Shown here: one piece after another, positions 45,001 through 52,595 of the stretch | Layout of the letters: each line of letters begins with the position of its first letter | Position numbering within the stretch: position 1 is the stretch's first letter | Assembly: GCA_020161535.1 (NCBI GenBank) | Contig: JAIUNW010000013.1 | Location: 1-64,000 of the forward strand | DNA: 64,000 nt | Direction of reading: 5' to 3' | From: Bacteroidota bacterium | Lineage (GTDB): Bacteria; Bacteroidota; Bacteroidia; Chitinophagales; Chitinophagaceae | The notes under the pieces: generated by a model | Told to the model about the DNA's origin: nothing | Databases searched by the model: none | Seen by the model: only the letters and a program-made list of their open reading frames with translations | Position numbers and translations under genes: made by a program

Positions 45001-45049
45001 GCCTGCATTCAGCAGCCACAGTGAGGCCATTGAGTTGCGGGTGGAATGA
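39017..45049 (+). CDS. Alpha-2-macroglobulin family protein, thioester type
   Basis: 2010 residues with an N-terminal signal peptide (LIGVVLMLIAVNTFAQ). The N-terminal 350 residues are helical and unassigned. MG-type beta domains follow (LDRSIYRPGQLLYFKGIAI, DYGSMQGSFKLPEGGLTG). The bait/A2M region has FFFPQLSADAAGNYQFSFTM and PESLTSWKWQMLAHT. The thioester motif C1466-A-E-Q is intact in YPYECAEQTF, within an alpha/alpha toroid with MQNESGGFSWFKGG. Bacterial A2Ms trap proteases in the periplasm or at the surface. No lipobox Cys follows the signal peptide, so it may be soluble. No pbpC partner is adjacent. Confidence 0.93.
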   Translation: MKMNPMRLIGVVLMLIAVNTFAQNMKKTDYTGWWKKIDALINVDGKAKSALTEVKSLQSTAIKEGVTDEEAKAMLYRLQLEAVVQEGSDTTAIKQLQEAVKKSSGIQQALYQSLLGDYLNDYFNNHRWQLYDRSTVAGGSTGDITTWGTDDFNRETRAAYLAALRDPKLLQATTAKSIDAMVINGNAGNTRPTAFDIIAWHALAYFKQEQVTTIRSANQFRLNDPVVFANSNQFEQANFAGNEDSHLLLALHLYQALLQFHRQSKNEAAVVAIELDRLGFAKDQATISDKIKLYRQSLAALAKNHSQYIDEINLSLAQSFADDTPIDLVAAIKIADALRNSKNQRVSALASNLYDRIKTPALTLSIEKVNLPGEAFRTLVTYTNLSNTFFRLYPMTEALRSSLRRGRQLFEDKAWSQLSSKALKEWQQALPLPADYASHSTEVKVDGLPVGEYVLIASNNAAFKLHDSYMAAVVVRVSNISYVNRDGDYFILDRNTGQPLPKASIQTWKEKYDRNSQEYTMVKGERFIANENGYVSLSTDNNVMLDVNYHNDRLFIDEMVYHYYYRPEKRESSERKRARTWFFLDRSIYRPGQLLYFKGIAITSDSSGKSKAFVNQSVTVELFNANDEKVDSVQLKTNDYGSMQGSFKLPEGGLTGNFSIRQKDWQGMVSFNVEEYKRPKFEVTFQPVKGSYRVYDTVSVEGIAKAYAGNTIGNANITYRVTRNSRIPYFRGRIWPPYLNNAEEISNGTTTTGADGKFSIRFEAIPDLQIEKSADPVFDYSIEVDVTDLNGETRSAAQNLSVSYKALQVSIGQLADQMPVDSLQSVIVYTNNAGGQFEPASLKLQLFSLQSPGRLVRERYWEQPDQFVLDEKTFRQYFPLDEYKSETDVKTWSLHKEQFSSSFKSSADGRVAINWKQRTGGWYRLVVNGLDRFGDSIHAEKNIYLIDPKTEPTPSFPTFFTYSNKTQAQPGDKLEWLLGTATDAWLISQRENRSIAEKEDKLPFAQRFDIRKIKPGYNTIRHTVQEDDRGGLAWRHVFVRYNRVYAAIDQTTVPWSNKQLTLAVSSFRNKTEPGSQEKWTVTVKGEQGEKVAAEMLTSMYDASLDQFRYHGWSAPDIWPNFYIGASWTGQGNFEARESEIEYPSGNFRPVPELVYDELMTLRAGYPYRGREYFFKKERMGDAVMFEASMAKPAAPSGRVAADGNAPPKIEVAKATSPKVVDDEAQSPPVVATRTDFRETAFFFPQLSADAAGNYQFSFTMPESLTSWKWQMLAHTKDLRFGLLTQTIVTQKELMLQTNMPRFLREGDKMEISTKVVNLSDKEMTGQAELQLIDPSTNESVDGWFRNFFPNQYFTVAPGGSEAVKFPIEAPFLYNKALTWRIIARSGNFSDGESASLPVLTNRELVTETKPFFLNGNGRKDILFQHLVDSKNSETLSTQSLTVEFSSNPAWYAVQALPYLNDYPYECAEQTFNRLYANLLAAHIVSKMPAIKQVLETWKGKDTAALLSNLQKNAALKQVLLEETPWVLDAKNEAEQKQKIAALFDLVRLSANTHKIAAQLKEMQNESGGFSWFKGGRDDRYITQYILTGIGRLKLMGALPADLKEIPAIVSAAIPYLDNAIRRDYETGEKLHKSTESLNEYAAQYLYMRSYFPEIGIEGAAVPAANFYRKQSQQYWIKGSRLVRGMIATMLFRTRDKVNAEKIVKSLAETAVESEELGIYWKDNGPAYYWQQAPIETQAMMVETFQTIRPNGKEVTRLKTWLLKNKQTSHWPSTKSTADACYALLLQGGNWLAAEPKVSVQLGDITSITASDAEAGTGYYQKTIPGTAVHPEMGNIKVQVSNTLASNQQPPVWGAVYWQYFENMDKIEAAASPLSLRKELFVEKLTDKGPVLEKYVDGMLLKVGDKLKVKIILKADRAMEYVQVKDLRASNLEPIDVISGYQWQGALGFYQATRDASMNFFISYLPQGTYSFEYALFVNQAGQFNNGIAKAQCMYAPAFSSHSEAIELRVE

Positions 45050-45057
45050 GCAAGAGT

Positions 45058-45084
45058 GTAAGGTTTAAAGTTTAAGGTTTAAGC
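45058..45084 (+). repeat. Dispersed TTTAAGG-type repeat, copy 5 (partial)
   Basis: GTAAGGTTTAAAGTTTAAGG then TTTAAGC. It lacks the GCTCCGCG end of the other copies and starts nine bases after the A2M stop. Confidence 0.65.
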
Positions 45085-45205
45085 CGAGCAGTTTTTGGGC
45101 GATGTCATTGAGTTGAAGCCGGCTGCCGGTAAAATGGTATACATCATGGCGGTGTTCAATACTGGCGCCGGGGGCGAGGGCTGCGGCCGGCGACTGCCTA
45201 CGAAA
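45065..45205 (-). pseudogene. Possible gene remnant, C-terminal fragment
   Basis: A minus-strand frame of about 47 codons without a start reads like protein, with ASIEHRHDVYHFTG and RLQLNDIAQKLLGL, and ends inside the dispersed repeat. Upstream it is closed by a TAG (45208-45206). I do not recognise the family. The GC-rich codon choice fits the core genome. It could also be chance. Confidence 0.3.
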
Positions 45206-45248
45206 CTAGCTTAATCTGGTAAAGCGTGATGCGCCTGCGTAAATAAGT

Positions 45249-45256
45249 TAATTTTG
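45249..45256 (+). promoter_or_regulatory. -7 box TAATTTTG before the FAD oxidoreductase gene
   Basis: Exact TAnnTTTG match with six bases before the ATG at 45263. This is another near-leaderless arrangement and supports that start over the in-frame TTG at 45254. Confidence 0.5.
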
Positions 45257-45262
45257 CGGGCT

Positions 45263-46339
45263 ATGCAGGTGAACACCATTGTAGTGGGGCAAGGCCTATG
45301 CGGAACCTGGCTAAGTTACTGGCTTCGGCAGGCAGGGCATTCTTTCTTGCTGATCGATGAATACCGGCCTGATTCAGCATCGCAGGTTGCGTCAGGCGTC
45401 ATCAATCCCGTTACCGGGCGATCCCTGGCCAACACCTGGATGGCCGAAACCCTTCTCCCCTTTGCCATGGAGGCCTATACTGCCATTGGTGCCATTACAG
45501 GCATTAACTGCATCCACTCTTCAGAAATTCTGCATTGCTTTCCTTCCCGGCAAATGGAAGATGCATTTAAGAAAAAGTTGCCCGCCTTACCCGAATACCT
45601 GGCCAATGTTGAAGACACAAATCATTGGCATTCGATGTTACATTTTCACTATGGGCTTGGTGCCATTCGACCGGCATTGCTCATCAACCTGCAAGCCTTA
45701 CTAGCGGGTTGGCGACAACTTTTAACGAATGAGCATCTATTGCTCACCGAAAAATTCAACATCGATCAAATGAAGCTCACTGCTGATGGGGTGCAATATG
45801 GTGGTATTGCGGCTGAGCGAATCATCTTTTGCAATGGGCTTTCGGCTATGGATTACCGTTATTTCGATCGGTTGCCATTTTCATCGAACAAAGGTGAGGC
45901 CTTATTGCTGGAAATAGACGCATTGCCGGCGGATCGCATTTATAAAAAAGGCATCAGCCTCGTGCCCTTCCCCTACTATGGGAAACAAGCCAATGATCGG
46001 ATTTTTTGGGCAGGCTCGACCTATGAAAATGAGTTCACCGTCAACGGCCCAACACATGGATTTAGAACATCGGTAGAGGCGACGCTTAAAGACTGGCTCA
46101 AACCGTCTTTTCAAATCATTGATCACCTGGCTGCCATCCGGCCAGCCACGGTTGAACGCCGGCCCTTTGTCGGTATGCATCCCTGGTTTCCTCGCATTGG
46201 CTTATTGAATGGCATGGGCACCAAGGGCTGCTCGCTGGCGCCCTGGTTTGGCAAGCAACTCGCCGACCATATTGTTGATGCACAACCGATACAGCCCGAA
46301 GCTTCGCTGGATCGTTTCAGCCGGCTGTTGCAGCCTTGA
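45263..46339 (+). CDS. FAD-dependent oxidoreductase (DadA/GlyOx type)
   Basis: 358 residues from the ATG at 45263. The N-terminal dinucleotide fold is VVGQGLCGTWLSYWLRQAG ending in the acidic pair D32-E33. A substrate-binding part follows, and the C-terminal FAD contact is HPWFPRIGLLNGMGTKGCSL. It belongs to the DAO superfamily of amine or D-amino-acid oxidases, but the substrate is not evident. It lacks the tRNA-methyltransferase part of MnmC. Cytosolic. Confidence 0.88.
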   Translation: MQVNTIVVGQGLCGTWLSYWLRQAGHSFLLIDEYRPDSASQVASGVINPVTGRSLANTWMAETLLPFAMEAYTAIGAITGINCIHSSEILHCFPSRQMEDAFKKKLPALPEYLANVEDTNHWHSMLHFHYGLGAIRPALLINLQALLAGWRQLLTNEHLLLTEKFNIDQMKLTADGVQYGGIAAERIIFCNGLSAMDYRYFDRLPFSSNKGEALLLEIDALPADRIYKKGISLVPFPYYGKQANDRIFWAGSTYENEFTVNGPTHGFRTSVEATLKDWLKPSFQIIDHLAAIRPATVERRPFVGMHPWFPRIGLLNGMGTKGCSLAPWFGKQLADHIVDAQPIQPEASLDRFSRLLQP

Positions 46340-46373
46340 AAATTCCCTATTTTCGTTGCCATCAGAACAAGCA

Positions 46374-46748
46374 ATGGACAAATCGACCTACACTATTCCG
46401 GCAAGGTTCCGGCGTATAGAAAATCTGCATATCGTATTCTGGCTGATCAAAGACATGTGCTGGGCGATGCTTTGGAAGCCGCTAGGTTTGTTTATGATCA
46501 TCCCTACTGTATCAGTGGCGGTGCTGATCACCTGGCAAACCCGGCATTTGCGTGCCGAACTATACCATAATCTCGCGGTGTTGTGCTGGATCATTGCCAA
46601 TGTTTACTGGATGATTACAGAGTTTTTGGCGTTGCCCGATCACACGCGATACTACGCGGCCATACCATTTAGTATTGGCCTTGTCATCATTGCCGTGTAT
46701 TATATTTTCATGTACAAAGCCGATCGCGACCAGCAATTGGCACCGTAA
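46374..46748 (+). CDS. Small integral membrane protein, 124 aa
   Basis: From the ATG at 46374 (MDKSTYTIPARFRRIENLHI), 34 bases after the oxidoreductase. The longer in-frame extension overlaps that gene out of frame and is rejected. Three or four hydrophobic helices are visible (GLFMIIPTVSVAVLITW, NLAVLCWIIANVYWM, FSIGLVIIAVYYIFMY). I recognise no domain. The first 30 residues contain a charged amphipathic segment. A conserved lineage-specific membrane protein is likely. Confidence 0.75.
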   Translation: MDKSTYTIPARFRRIENLHIVFWLIKDMCWAMLWKPLGLFMIIPTVSVAVLITWQTRHLRAELYHNLAVLCWIIANVYWMITEFLALPDHTRYYAAIPFSIGLVIIAVYYIFMYKADRDQQLAP

Positions 46749-46768
46749 GAAGGAGTAGTAGATTTCGC

Positions 46769-47575
46769 TTATGCTACTTTGTTTTTGCGTAACACGATAT
46801 ATGGGTCCTGGCGCAACAACCTAACCATCGCTTCATAAAGCTCAGGCAGTTCATGCTGCAGGCGCTCGGGATTTTCAAAAAAGAATTCAACACTCACCGC
46901 CCAAAATTCATGGTAGTTGCTGGCAGCATAATCACCCAACAGGGTTTTCTTTCCCCTTTGCATTTCCTGGAAAATGGGTCGCGCCACTTTTGAGTACTGG
47001 TGAAATTCTTTTTTGAAGTGCTTGTCCTCGTCGGTTTTGGTAATAAAATTTACATACGCCAGTGCGTGCGCCATTTCATGGAGTCCCACGTTGCTGCTGT
47101 CTTCCGAACTGCGTATGCCCTGCAGGAAATTATCCCACGACAAATAAATACCCGAGCTGTCTACATGGCCCATAAAAGGCAGAGAATAGAACCCGTAGTG
47201 ATAGTCATGTTGCAACACATAGATATCGCGGAAATAATTCAGCGAAAAATTTTCGAGTCCGAGGGTAAGCTGCGCCGCTGTTGCACTGATCAGTATGGGC
47301 ATCTCATCAGATTTCGCCACGCCCACATAGTGGAACTTTTTTGACCGGAAAAACAGGTAGGCGCGGAAAAGCCATTTGTGCTGCTGCTCGTGGTCGAGCT
47401 TGTTGAAATAACTTATGTTGTTGGAAATAATAGAGCGAAAATAAGTCTCATGCTGTTCAAACCCCTTTTTCCGGCGGAACAGCAGGTATTTGTGCAGGCG
47501 ACTTTGCATTGCGTCGAATGCGAAGATGACGCCAAATACCAGCAAACAAATAAATACGATTTCCATAAGGGTCAC
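46769..47575 (-). CDS. MtfA-like zinc peptidase with membrane anchor
   Basis: 268 residues. One N-terminal helix (about 5-20, IVFICLLVFGVIFAF) anchors a cytosolic domain. The zinc motif is H166-E-M-A-H170 (VGLHEMAHALAYVNF), and a later glutamate in YHEFWAVSVEFFFENPE supplies the third ligand pattern of the MtfA/M90 family. E. coli MtfA is a soluble peptidase that binds the regulator Mlc; this one has an added anchor. The start could be the ATG nine bases inside. It is divergent from aspS. Confidence 0.88.
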   Translation of the reverse strand: MTLMEIVFICLLVFGVIFAFDAMQSRLHKYLLFRRKKGFEQHETYFRSIISNNISYFNKLDHEQQHKWLFRAYLFFRSKKFHYVGVAKSDEMPILISATAAQLTLGLENFSLNYFRDIYVLQHDYHYGFYSLPFMGHVDSSGIYLSWDNFLQGIRSSEDSSNVGLHEMAHALAYVNFITKTDEDKHFKKEFHQYSKVARPIFQEMQRGKKTLLGDYAASNYHEFWAVSVEFFFENPERLQHELPELYEAMVRLLRQDPYIVLRKNKVA

Positions 47576-47760
47576 TTTGATGGTAAGAAAATCGAGCTTT
47601 GTTAAGCTGGTTAGACACAGTTATGGATGTGCGGGTCTTCGCAGAGGAGATTGTACGGATTGGCGAAAAAGATGTAATTACCTGTAAGATAATATGCCTT
47701 TTCGGTGTTTAAAAGCGAATTAGCATTTCATTCGTCTAAAAAGTAGATTTACGATCGTTT

Positions 47761-47819
47761 TTTACCCGACGGGTTGCACCCGACGGGTAGTACCCGTCGG
47801 GTGCTACCCGTCGGGTAAA
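47761..47819. repeat. Four tandem 11-bp palindromes forming one long hairpin upstream of aspS
   Basis: Two copies of ACCCGACGGGT (47764, 47778) and two of its reverse complement ACCCGTCGGGT (47792, 47806), each three bases apart (14-base period) and each itself a palindrome around one central base. With flanking TTT and AAA, the arms 47761-47788 and 47792-47819 are complementary over 28 bases with one mismatch and a three-base loop. It ends six bases before the aspS -7 box. Confidence 0.9.
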
Positions 47820-47825
47820 TAGTAT

Positions 47826-47833
47826 TACCTTTG
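47826..47833 (+). promoter_or_regulatory. -7 box TACCTTTG of aspS
   Basis: Exact TAnnTTTG match, 27 bases before the ATG. The expected -33 position falls inside the palindrome array and holds no TTTG, so the array may bind an activator or repressor. Confidence 0.55.
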
Positions 47834-47860
47834 CCCACCAATAAATAGCGAATAATTACC

Positions 47861-49684
47861 ATGTACAGAACGCATACCTGCGGAGAATTGAGCGCCAGCC
47901 ATATCGGCAGCGAGGTAACCCTGGCCGGCTGGATACAAACCATCCGGAAATTCGGCAGCATTAATTTCATTGACCTGCGCGACCGGTACGGCATCACCCA
48001 ATTGCTGCTGGGCGAGAACCTGACCGACCAATTGGCCAGCCAGCCGCTGGGCCGGGAATTTGTGATCCAGGTACAAGGAAAAGTGATTGAGCGCACCAAC
48101 AAAAACCCCCAACTGCCCACCGGCGATATTGAAATTGACGTTACCAGCTATACCATTCTTAACAAGGCTATAACGCCTCCCTTCACCATCCAGGACGATA
48201 CCGATGGTGGGGATGACCTCCGCATGAAGTTCCGCTACCTCGACCTGCGCCGCCAGGCCGTTCGCAAAAACCTGGAGCTTCGCTATGCCGTGAATCGTTC
48301 CGCCAGAAACTACCTGCACGAGAATCATTTCATTGATATTGAAACGCCGTTTTTGATCAAGAGCACGCCCGAAGGTGCACGTGATTTTGTGGTGCCAAGC
48401 CGGATGAACGGCGGACAATTCTACGCGCTGCCTCAGAGTCCGCAGACCTTCAAACAATTGCTGATGGTGAGCGGTTACGACCGTTACTACCAAATCGTAA
48501 AATGTTTTCGCGATGAAGACCTTCGGGCCGATCGGCAACCGGAGTTTACACAAATCGACTGCGAGATGAGTTTTGTTGAGCAGGAAGACATTCTGCAGAT
48601 GTTTGAAGGGCTGGTAAAAAGAATTTTCAAAGATGTGAAAGGCATCGACTACACAGATAAAGTAGCGCGGATGACCTGGAACGATGCCATGCTGCAATAC
48701 GGTAACGACAAACCCGATATACGCTTCGGCCTCAAACTCGCGAACCTCAAAACCATTTTCGAAGCACAAAGCGGCGATGCAAGCGCCAAAGCCATGTTCG
48801 AGGCTGCTGGTTTTAAAGTATTCAACGATGCCGAAACCGTGTTGGCCATTTCCATACCCGGTTGCAGCGAATACAGCCGCAAGCAAACCGATGAACTAAC
48901 GGAGTGGGTTAAACGCCCGCAAATCGGCATGAACGGACTGGTATTCATCAAATGCAATACCGATGGCAGTTTCAAAAGCAGTGTCGATAAATTTTTTACA
49001 GAAGAACAGTTGAAGCAACTGGCCGGCATCTGCGGCGCCCAAACCGGCGACCTGATTCTGTTATTGGCCGGTCGCGAAGAGCGTACCCGTAAAGCAGCCA
49101 GTGAACTGCGTTTATACATGGGCGAAAGACTCGGCTTTCGGAAGAAAGATGATTTCAAATTGTTGTGGGTACTCGACTTCCCTTTGTTCGAATATGCCGA
49201 AGAAGAAAACCGCTGGGTTGCACGACACCATCCGTTTACCAGCCCCAAGCCCGACCAGATTCCGGTTATGATCGGAAACGATCCGGTTATTAAAGATGCA
49301 GCCAATTATCTTAGTCACCCGTATGCAAACATCAAAGCAAATGCCTATGATATGGTGCTGAACGGAAATGAGATTGGCGGTGGTTCGATTCGGATCTTCC
49401 AACGCGAGTTGCAGGAAAAAATGTTTGCGGCACTGGGCATGAGTCCCGAGGAAGCGCAGCAAAAATTCGGGTTCCTATTGGGTGCTTTTGAATATGGCGC
49501 CCCTCCCCATGGCGGTATTGCATTTGGGTTCGACCGACTTTGTTCAATATTGGGTGGCTCAGAAAGCATCCGTGATTTTATAGCCTTTCCGAAAAACAAC
49601 AGTGGCCGGGATGTGATGCTTGACGCACCATCAGCCATTGATGAAAAACAGTTGGAAGAATTAAGTATCAAATTGAGAAACTAG
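47861..49684 (+). CDS. aspS: Aspartyl-tRNA synthetase
   Basis: 607 residues, the bacterial type. An anticodon-binding OB domain (about 1-110: [20 protein letters not shown]) is followed by class II motifs: [38 protein letters not shown], and motif 3 [16 protein letters not shown]. The GAD insert lies at about 300-420 (KADx-like [12 protein letters not shown]). Whether it is discriminating or non-discriminating is not decidable here, since gatCAB is not in the window. Length is typical. Confidence 0.97.
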   Translation: MYRTHTCGELSASHIGSEVTLAGWIQTIRKFGSINFIDLRDRYGITQLLLGENLTDQLASQPLGREFVIQVQGKVIERTNKNPQLPTGDIEIDVTSYTILNKAITPPFTIQDDTDGGDDLRMKFRYLDLRRQAVRKNLELRYAVNRSARNYLHENHFIDIETPFLIKSTPEGARDFVVPSRMNGGQFYALPQSPQTFKQLLMVSGYDRYYQIVKCFRDEDLRADRQPEFTQIDCEMSFVEQEDILQMFEGLVKRIFKDVKGIDYTDKVARMTWNDAMLQYGNDKPDIRFGLKLANLKTIFEAQSGDASAKAMFEAAGFKVFNDAETVLAISIPGCSEYSRKQTDELTEWVKRPQIGMNGLVFIKCNTDGSFKSSVDKFFTEEQLKQLAGICGAQTGDLILLLAGREERTRKAASELRLYMGERLGFRKKDDFKLLWVLDFPLFEYAEEENRWVARHHPFTSPKPDQIPVMIGNDPVIKDAANYLSHPYANIKANAYDMVLNGNEIGGGSIRIFQRELQEKMFAALGMSPEEAQQKFGFLLGAFEYGAPPHGGIAFGFDRLCSILGGSESIRDFIAFPKNNSGRDVMLDAPSAIDEKQLEELSIKLRN

Positions 49685-49695
49685 GTCGCTGTTGA

Positions 49696-52410
49696 TTACA
49701 ACTTGATGGCTTTCTCCCGGTACACACCGCTGACAGTTTTTATTTCAACAAAATAAATACCAGCAGGAAGTATGGATAGCCTATCCTGTGGCAGTAGGAT
49801 ATTATTAAGCCCTTCGTTCACTATGGCGCGATGGGTGTAAAGCAACCTGCCGCCAACATTGTATACGTTGATATACACCAAACCAGCCACTTTTGCTTTC
49901 AGAGCTACTTTCAGGTTGTCCGAGAAAGGCACGGGACTAAGGCCAACTGTTTCGGTCGTGCCATTTTCTTCTTTCAACCGAATGGTATTGGAAACCATCT
50001 GCCGACCGGTTTGCGTAGTGTAGACGACACGATACCAGGCTTGTCCCTCTGCAAGGTGTTCGCCGGCATACACATAGCTGCTGCCATTTGACAAACCTTT
50101 GGCCTGCATGGTGTGCACTTGCTTTGCTATTTGATCGTTGTTTATTCTTTCAATGGTAAAATAACCGGGTTCGTTTTCCTGGAAGGTTTTCCAGTTGAGC
50201 ACTACATTGCCATTTACGATATGACCCGACAGATCACCCAGTGCCGCGGGCAGTACAGAACAACTATAATAATTGATACTGGTTTGGTCTACGCACACCG
50301 CACCTGGAAAAACCTGGCGAAGCGTATACTGACCACCATTCGCATCCTGGTAGTTTGAAATTACCAATGAAGGGCCCATGCCTACACTTACCCCATTGTG
50401 TTGCCACTCGTAGGCTACGCCATCAATGGCGGGGTCAGCCGATAAAGTGAGGCTCGACCCATTGCTAACACACATGCTACTGGTGCGAATGGGGGAAGCT
50501 TGCCACTCTGTGAAGGTGAAAACATTTATACTTCCATTGGGGCAGGCATCTCGTACTTCGACCTGGTATTGGCCTGGATGTACGTTGCTGAATTGCAAAC
50601 CAGATTGCCAATCGCCCCAGGTGCTGGCATTAACTTCTCTAATCCGATATGAAAAAGGGGCCCTGCCGCCGGTTAAGGTGCCCATCAACACGCCAGTACC
50701 ATTCGCTGAACAAACATATCCGTTTACACCACTGAGTACGGGCTTTTGATATTGCCGAATGGCAATCACCGTATCGAAGGTGCATCCAAAAGGATTGTAC
50801 AACCGCAATAATAAACTGTTTGATTTCACCGAAAGGTAGTCGGCTTCCCAATTGGAATAGGCATTGGCTGTGGTTGGTGTTGATACCACATTGGTGGGCG
50901 TATAGCCAGGCGAAACAGCGGTTACGTATATATCAGCGCCACCGTAGTTGGTCGGCGTAAGACATGCCTGGAAATTACTGGTGATTTTTACATGCAGGTC
51001 AGCGCCGCCGCTACAGTTCTCCACCTGCGTAACCTGAATATTCCTGATCAGCGGATTATCAACCACAACCGTCACCGTATCGCGCTCACCACATTCATCT
51101 ACAGCACCGATCGTATAGGTGCCCAGTTGAAGATCTTTATAATTCACCCATGAATAGCCGGTCGGCATATCCAGTGTTTCACCCACTCGTTCCGGACCCG
51201 ACAAGATCGTATACCGAATAGTACCCGTGGCGCTTTGGTAGGTTTGCCACAAAGTGATAGAACCGGTGCCAGGTTTGGAACAACCAGGTGCATCACAACC
51301 GAATATATTGAAAGCGGGCTTTCCTTTCCGGGTATAGGTGGTAGTAAGGGTTTCGCCACAACTATTGTAATGAACAAAACGATAACAGGTATCAAATTCT
51401 AAAGTCATCGTCGGACTAAAATACGAGGTCTGTGGTGACTCAGTAAAGTCATAGACCAGCGCATTGTTCGAGCATTTGTAAACCCGGTAACCGACCGAAA
51501 CGCCATATTTCCATGCATTGCCAACATGCACCTGGTAGCCACCACAAATATTGGCCACGAGGCTAATATCAATTCCGGGACGATTAAAGGTGAAATTACT
51601 TTTGCGCATTCTGCCGCAAGTATCGTATGCGAGCATTTGCCAGTTTCCATAAGTATGCGAATAGCCGACGAGTGTATCACATTTTACCGGATATTCATAA
51701 CCGTTGGCTTTCAGTGTATCACCGGTTGGCGTAACATACCATATCATCATTTGGGTATGCGAAGAAGTTTTAGAAAAACCGGTTGTCGGGCAAACAATAA
51801 GGTCGGTACAATTGGCATGTTGCAAACTATAGCCATAAGTGTACGCTACAAAATCGCCTGTATCAATCGCCAACGTAACATTGGTGGTACGTACTACGCC
51901 ACAACTATCGAAAGCCTGTAAGGTATACTGACCGGCAGGCAAGCCGCAAAACTCAGGTGTTGATTGCGCGGGCCGCGTTTGCGGACCACTGATCAACGCA
52001 TACGAATAGGGCGCCCTGCCATTTGACGGCTGCAAAGCGGTTATACAACCAGTACCTGATGGGCAGGCTATATTTTTTTGCTTTGTCAGCAACAATCCTG
52101 GCTCGGAATAATTGCCCGCAACGGTAACATTTTTGTCAACACTACAACCATTGCGTGTTGTACGAACCACATAATTGCCAGCGGGAAGATTTAAAAAAGT
52201 GTTGTTACTTGAAGCAGCTGCCGTACGGGGGCCGCTTACAATTTCATAAATAAAGCTTGCTGAATAAGGGCTGCCGTTGACCACTATCGAACCACTTTCG
52301 CGGCAGCGACTTTCGGTACTGGTAGCTGTTACCGAAAAACTGCATTGTGCAAAAACGCCCTGTATCTGCAGTAATAGCAATAAACACAATACGATTGGCA
52401 GGTTCTTCAT
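49696..52410 (-). CDS. Large secreted T9SS protein with SprB-like repeats
   Basis: 904 residues. A signal peptide (LPIVLCLLLLLQIQGVFAQ) is followed by repeated beta domains containing RAPYSYALISGP, LPAGQYTLQAFDSCG and RAPFSYRIREV, the pattern of SprB/PKD-like adhesin repeats (GxxPYxY, then YTVxVxD). Cysteine pairs occur in each repeat. The C-terminal 85 residues form a T9SS type A sorting domain (GLSPVPFSDNLKVALK, LPAGIYFVEIKTV, EKAIKL). It is predicted to be a surface adhesin, perhaps linked to gliding. It ends 11 bases from the convergent aspS. Confidence 0.88.
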   Translation of the reverse strand: MKNLPIVLCLLLLLQIQGVFAQCSFSVTATSTESRCRESGSIVVNGSPYSASFIYEIVSGPRTAAASSNNTFLNLPAGNYVVRTTRNGCSVDKNVTVAGNYSEPGLLLTKQKNIACPSGTGCITALQPSNGRAPYSYALISGPQTRPAQSTPEFCGLPAGQYTLQAFDSCGVVRTTNVTLAIDTGDFVAYTYGYSLQHANCTDLIVCPTTGFSKTSSHTQMMIWYVTPTGDTLKANGYEYPVKCDTLVGYSHTYGNWQMLAYDTCGRMRKSNFTFNRPGIDISLVANICGGYQVHVGNAWKYGVSVGYRVYKCSNNALVYDFTESPQTSYFSPTMTLEFDTCYRFVHYNSCGETLTTTYTRKGKPAFNIFGCDAPGCSKPGTGSITLWQTYQSATGTIRYTILSGPERVGETLDMPTGYSWVNYKDLQLGTYTIGAVDECGERDTVTVVVDNPLIRNIQVTQVENCSGGADLHVKITSNFQACLTPTNYGGADIYVTAVSPGYTPTNVVSTPTTANAYSNWEADYLSVKSNSLLLRLYNPFGCTFDTVIAIRQYQKPVLSGVNGYVCSANGTGVLMGTLTGGRAPFSYRIREVNASTWGDWQSGLQFSNVHPGQYQVEVRDACPNGSINVFTFTEWQASPIRTSSMCVSNGSSLTLSADPAIDGVAYEWQHNGVSVGMGPSLVISNYQDANGGQYTLRQVFPGAVCVDQTSINYYSCSVLPAALGDLSGHIVNGNVVLNWKTFQENEPGYFTIERINNDQIAKQVHTMQAKGLSNGSSYVYAGEHLAEGQAWYRVVYTTQTGRQMVSNTIRLKEENGTTETVGLSPVPFSDNLKVALKAKVAGLVYINVYNVGGRLLYTHRAIVNEGLNNILLPQDRLSILPAGIYFVEIKTVSGVYREKAIKL

Positions 52411-52595
52411 GGTATACGAGGCTACTTGACTCTAAGAACTTTGTCTTGCCTTTTTTGTTGTTGAAAACCGACGAAAATCTGCCATTTTTCGATTTTTGGC
52501 TCGTAAAGCTACGTGTACGAGCCAGTGTATTTAGTGACGAAAAGCTGAAATCGGTAAAATATTAAGTGCTTACCGGTAAATTTGCGACGACATAG

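Noticed and set aside
47764..47816. The palindrome array as an intrinsic terminator of an upstream gene.
   Set aside because: The gene on its left is transcribed away from it, and the following bases hold no T-run but a promoter box.
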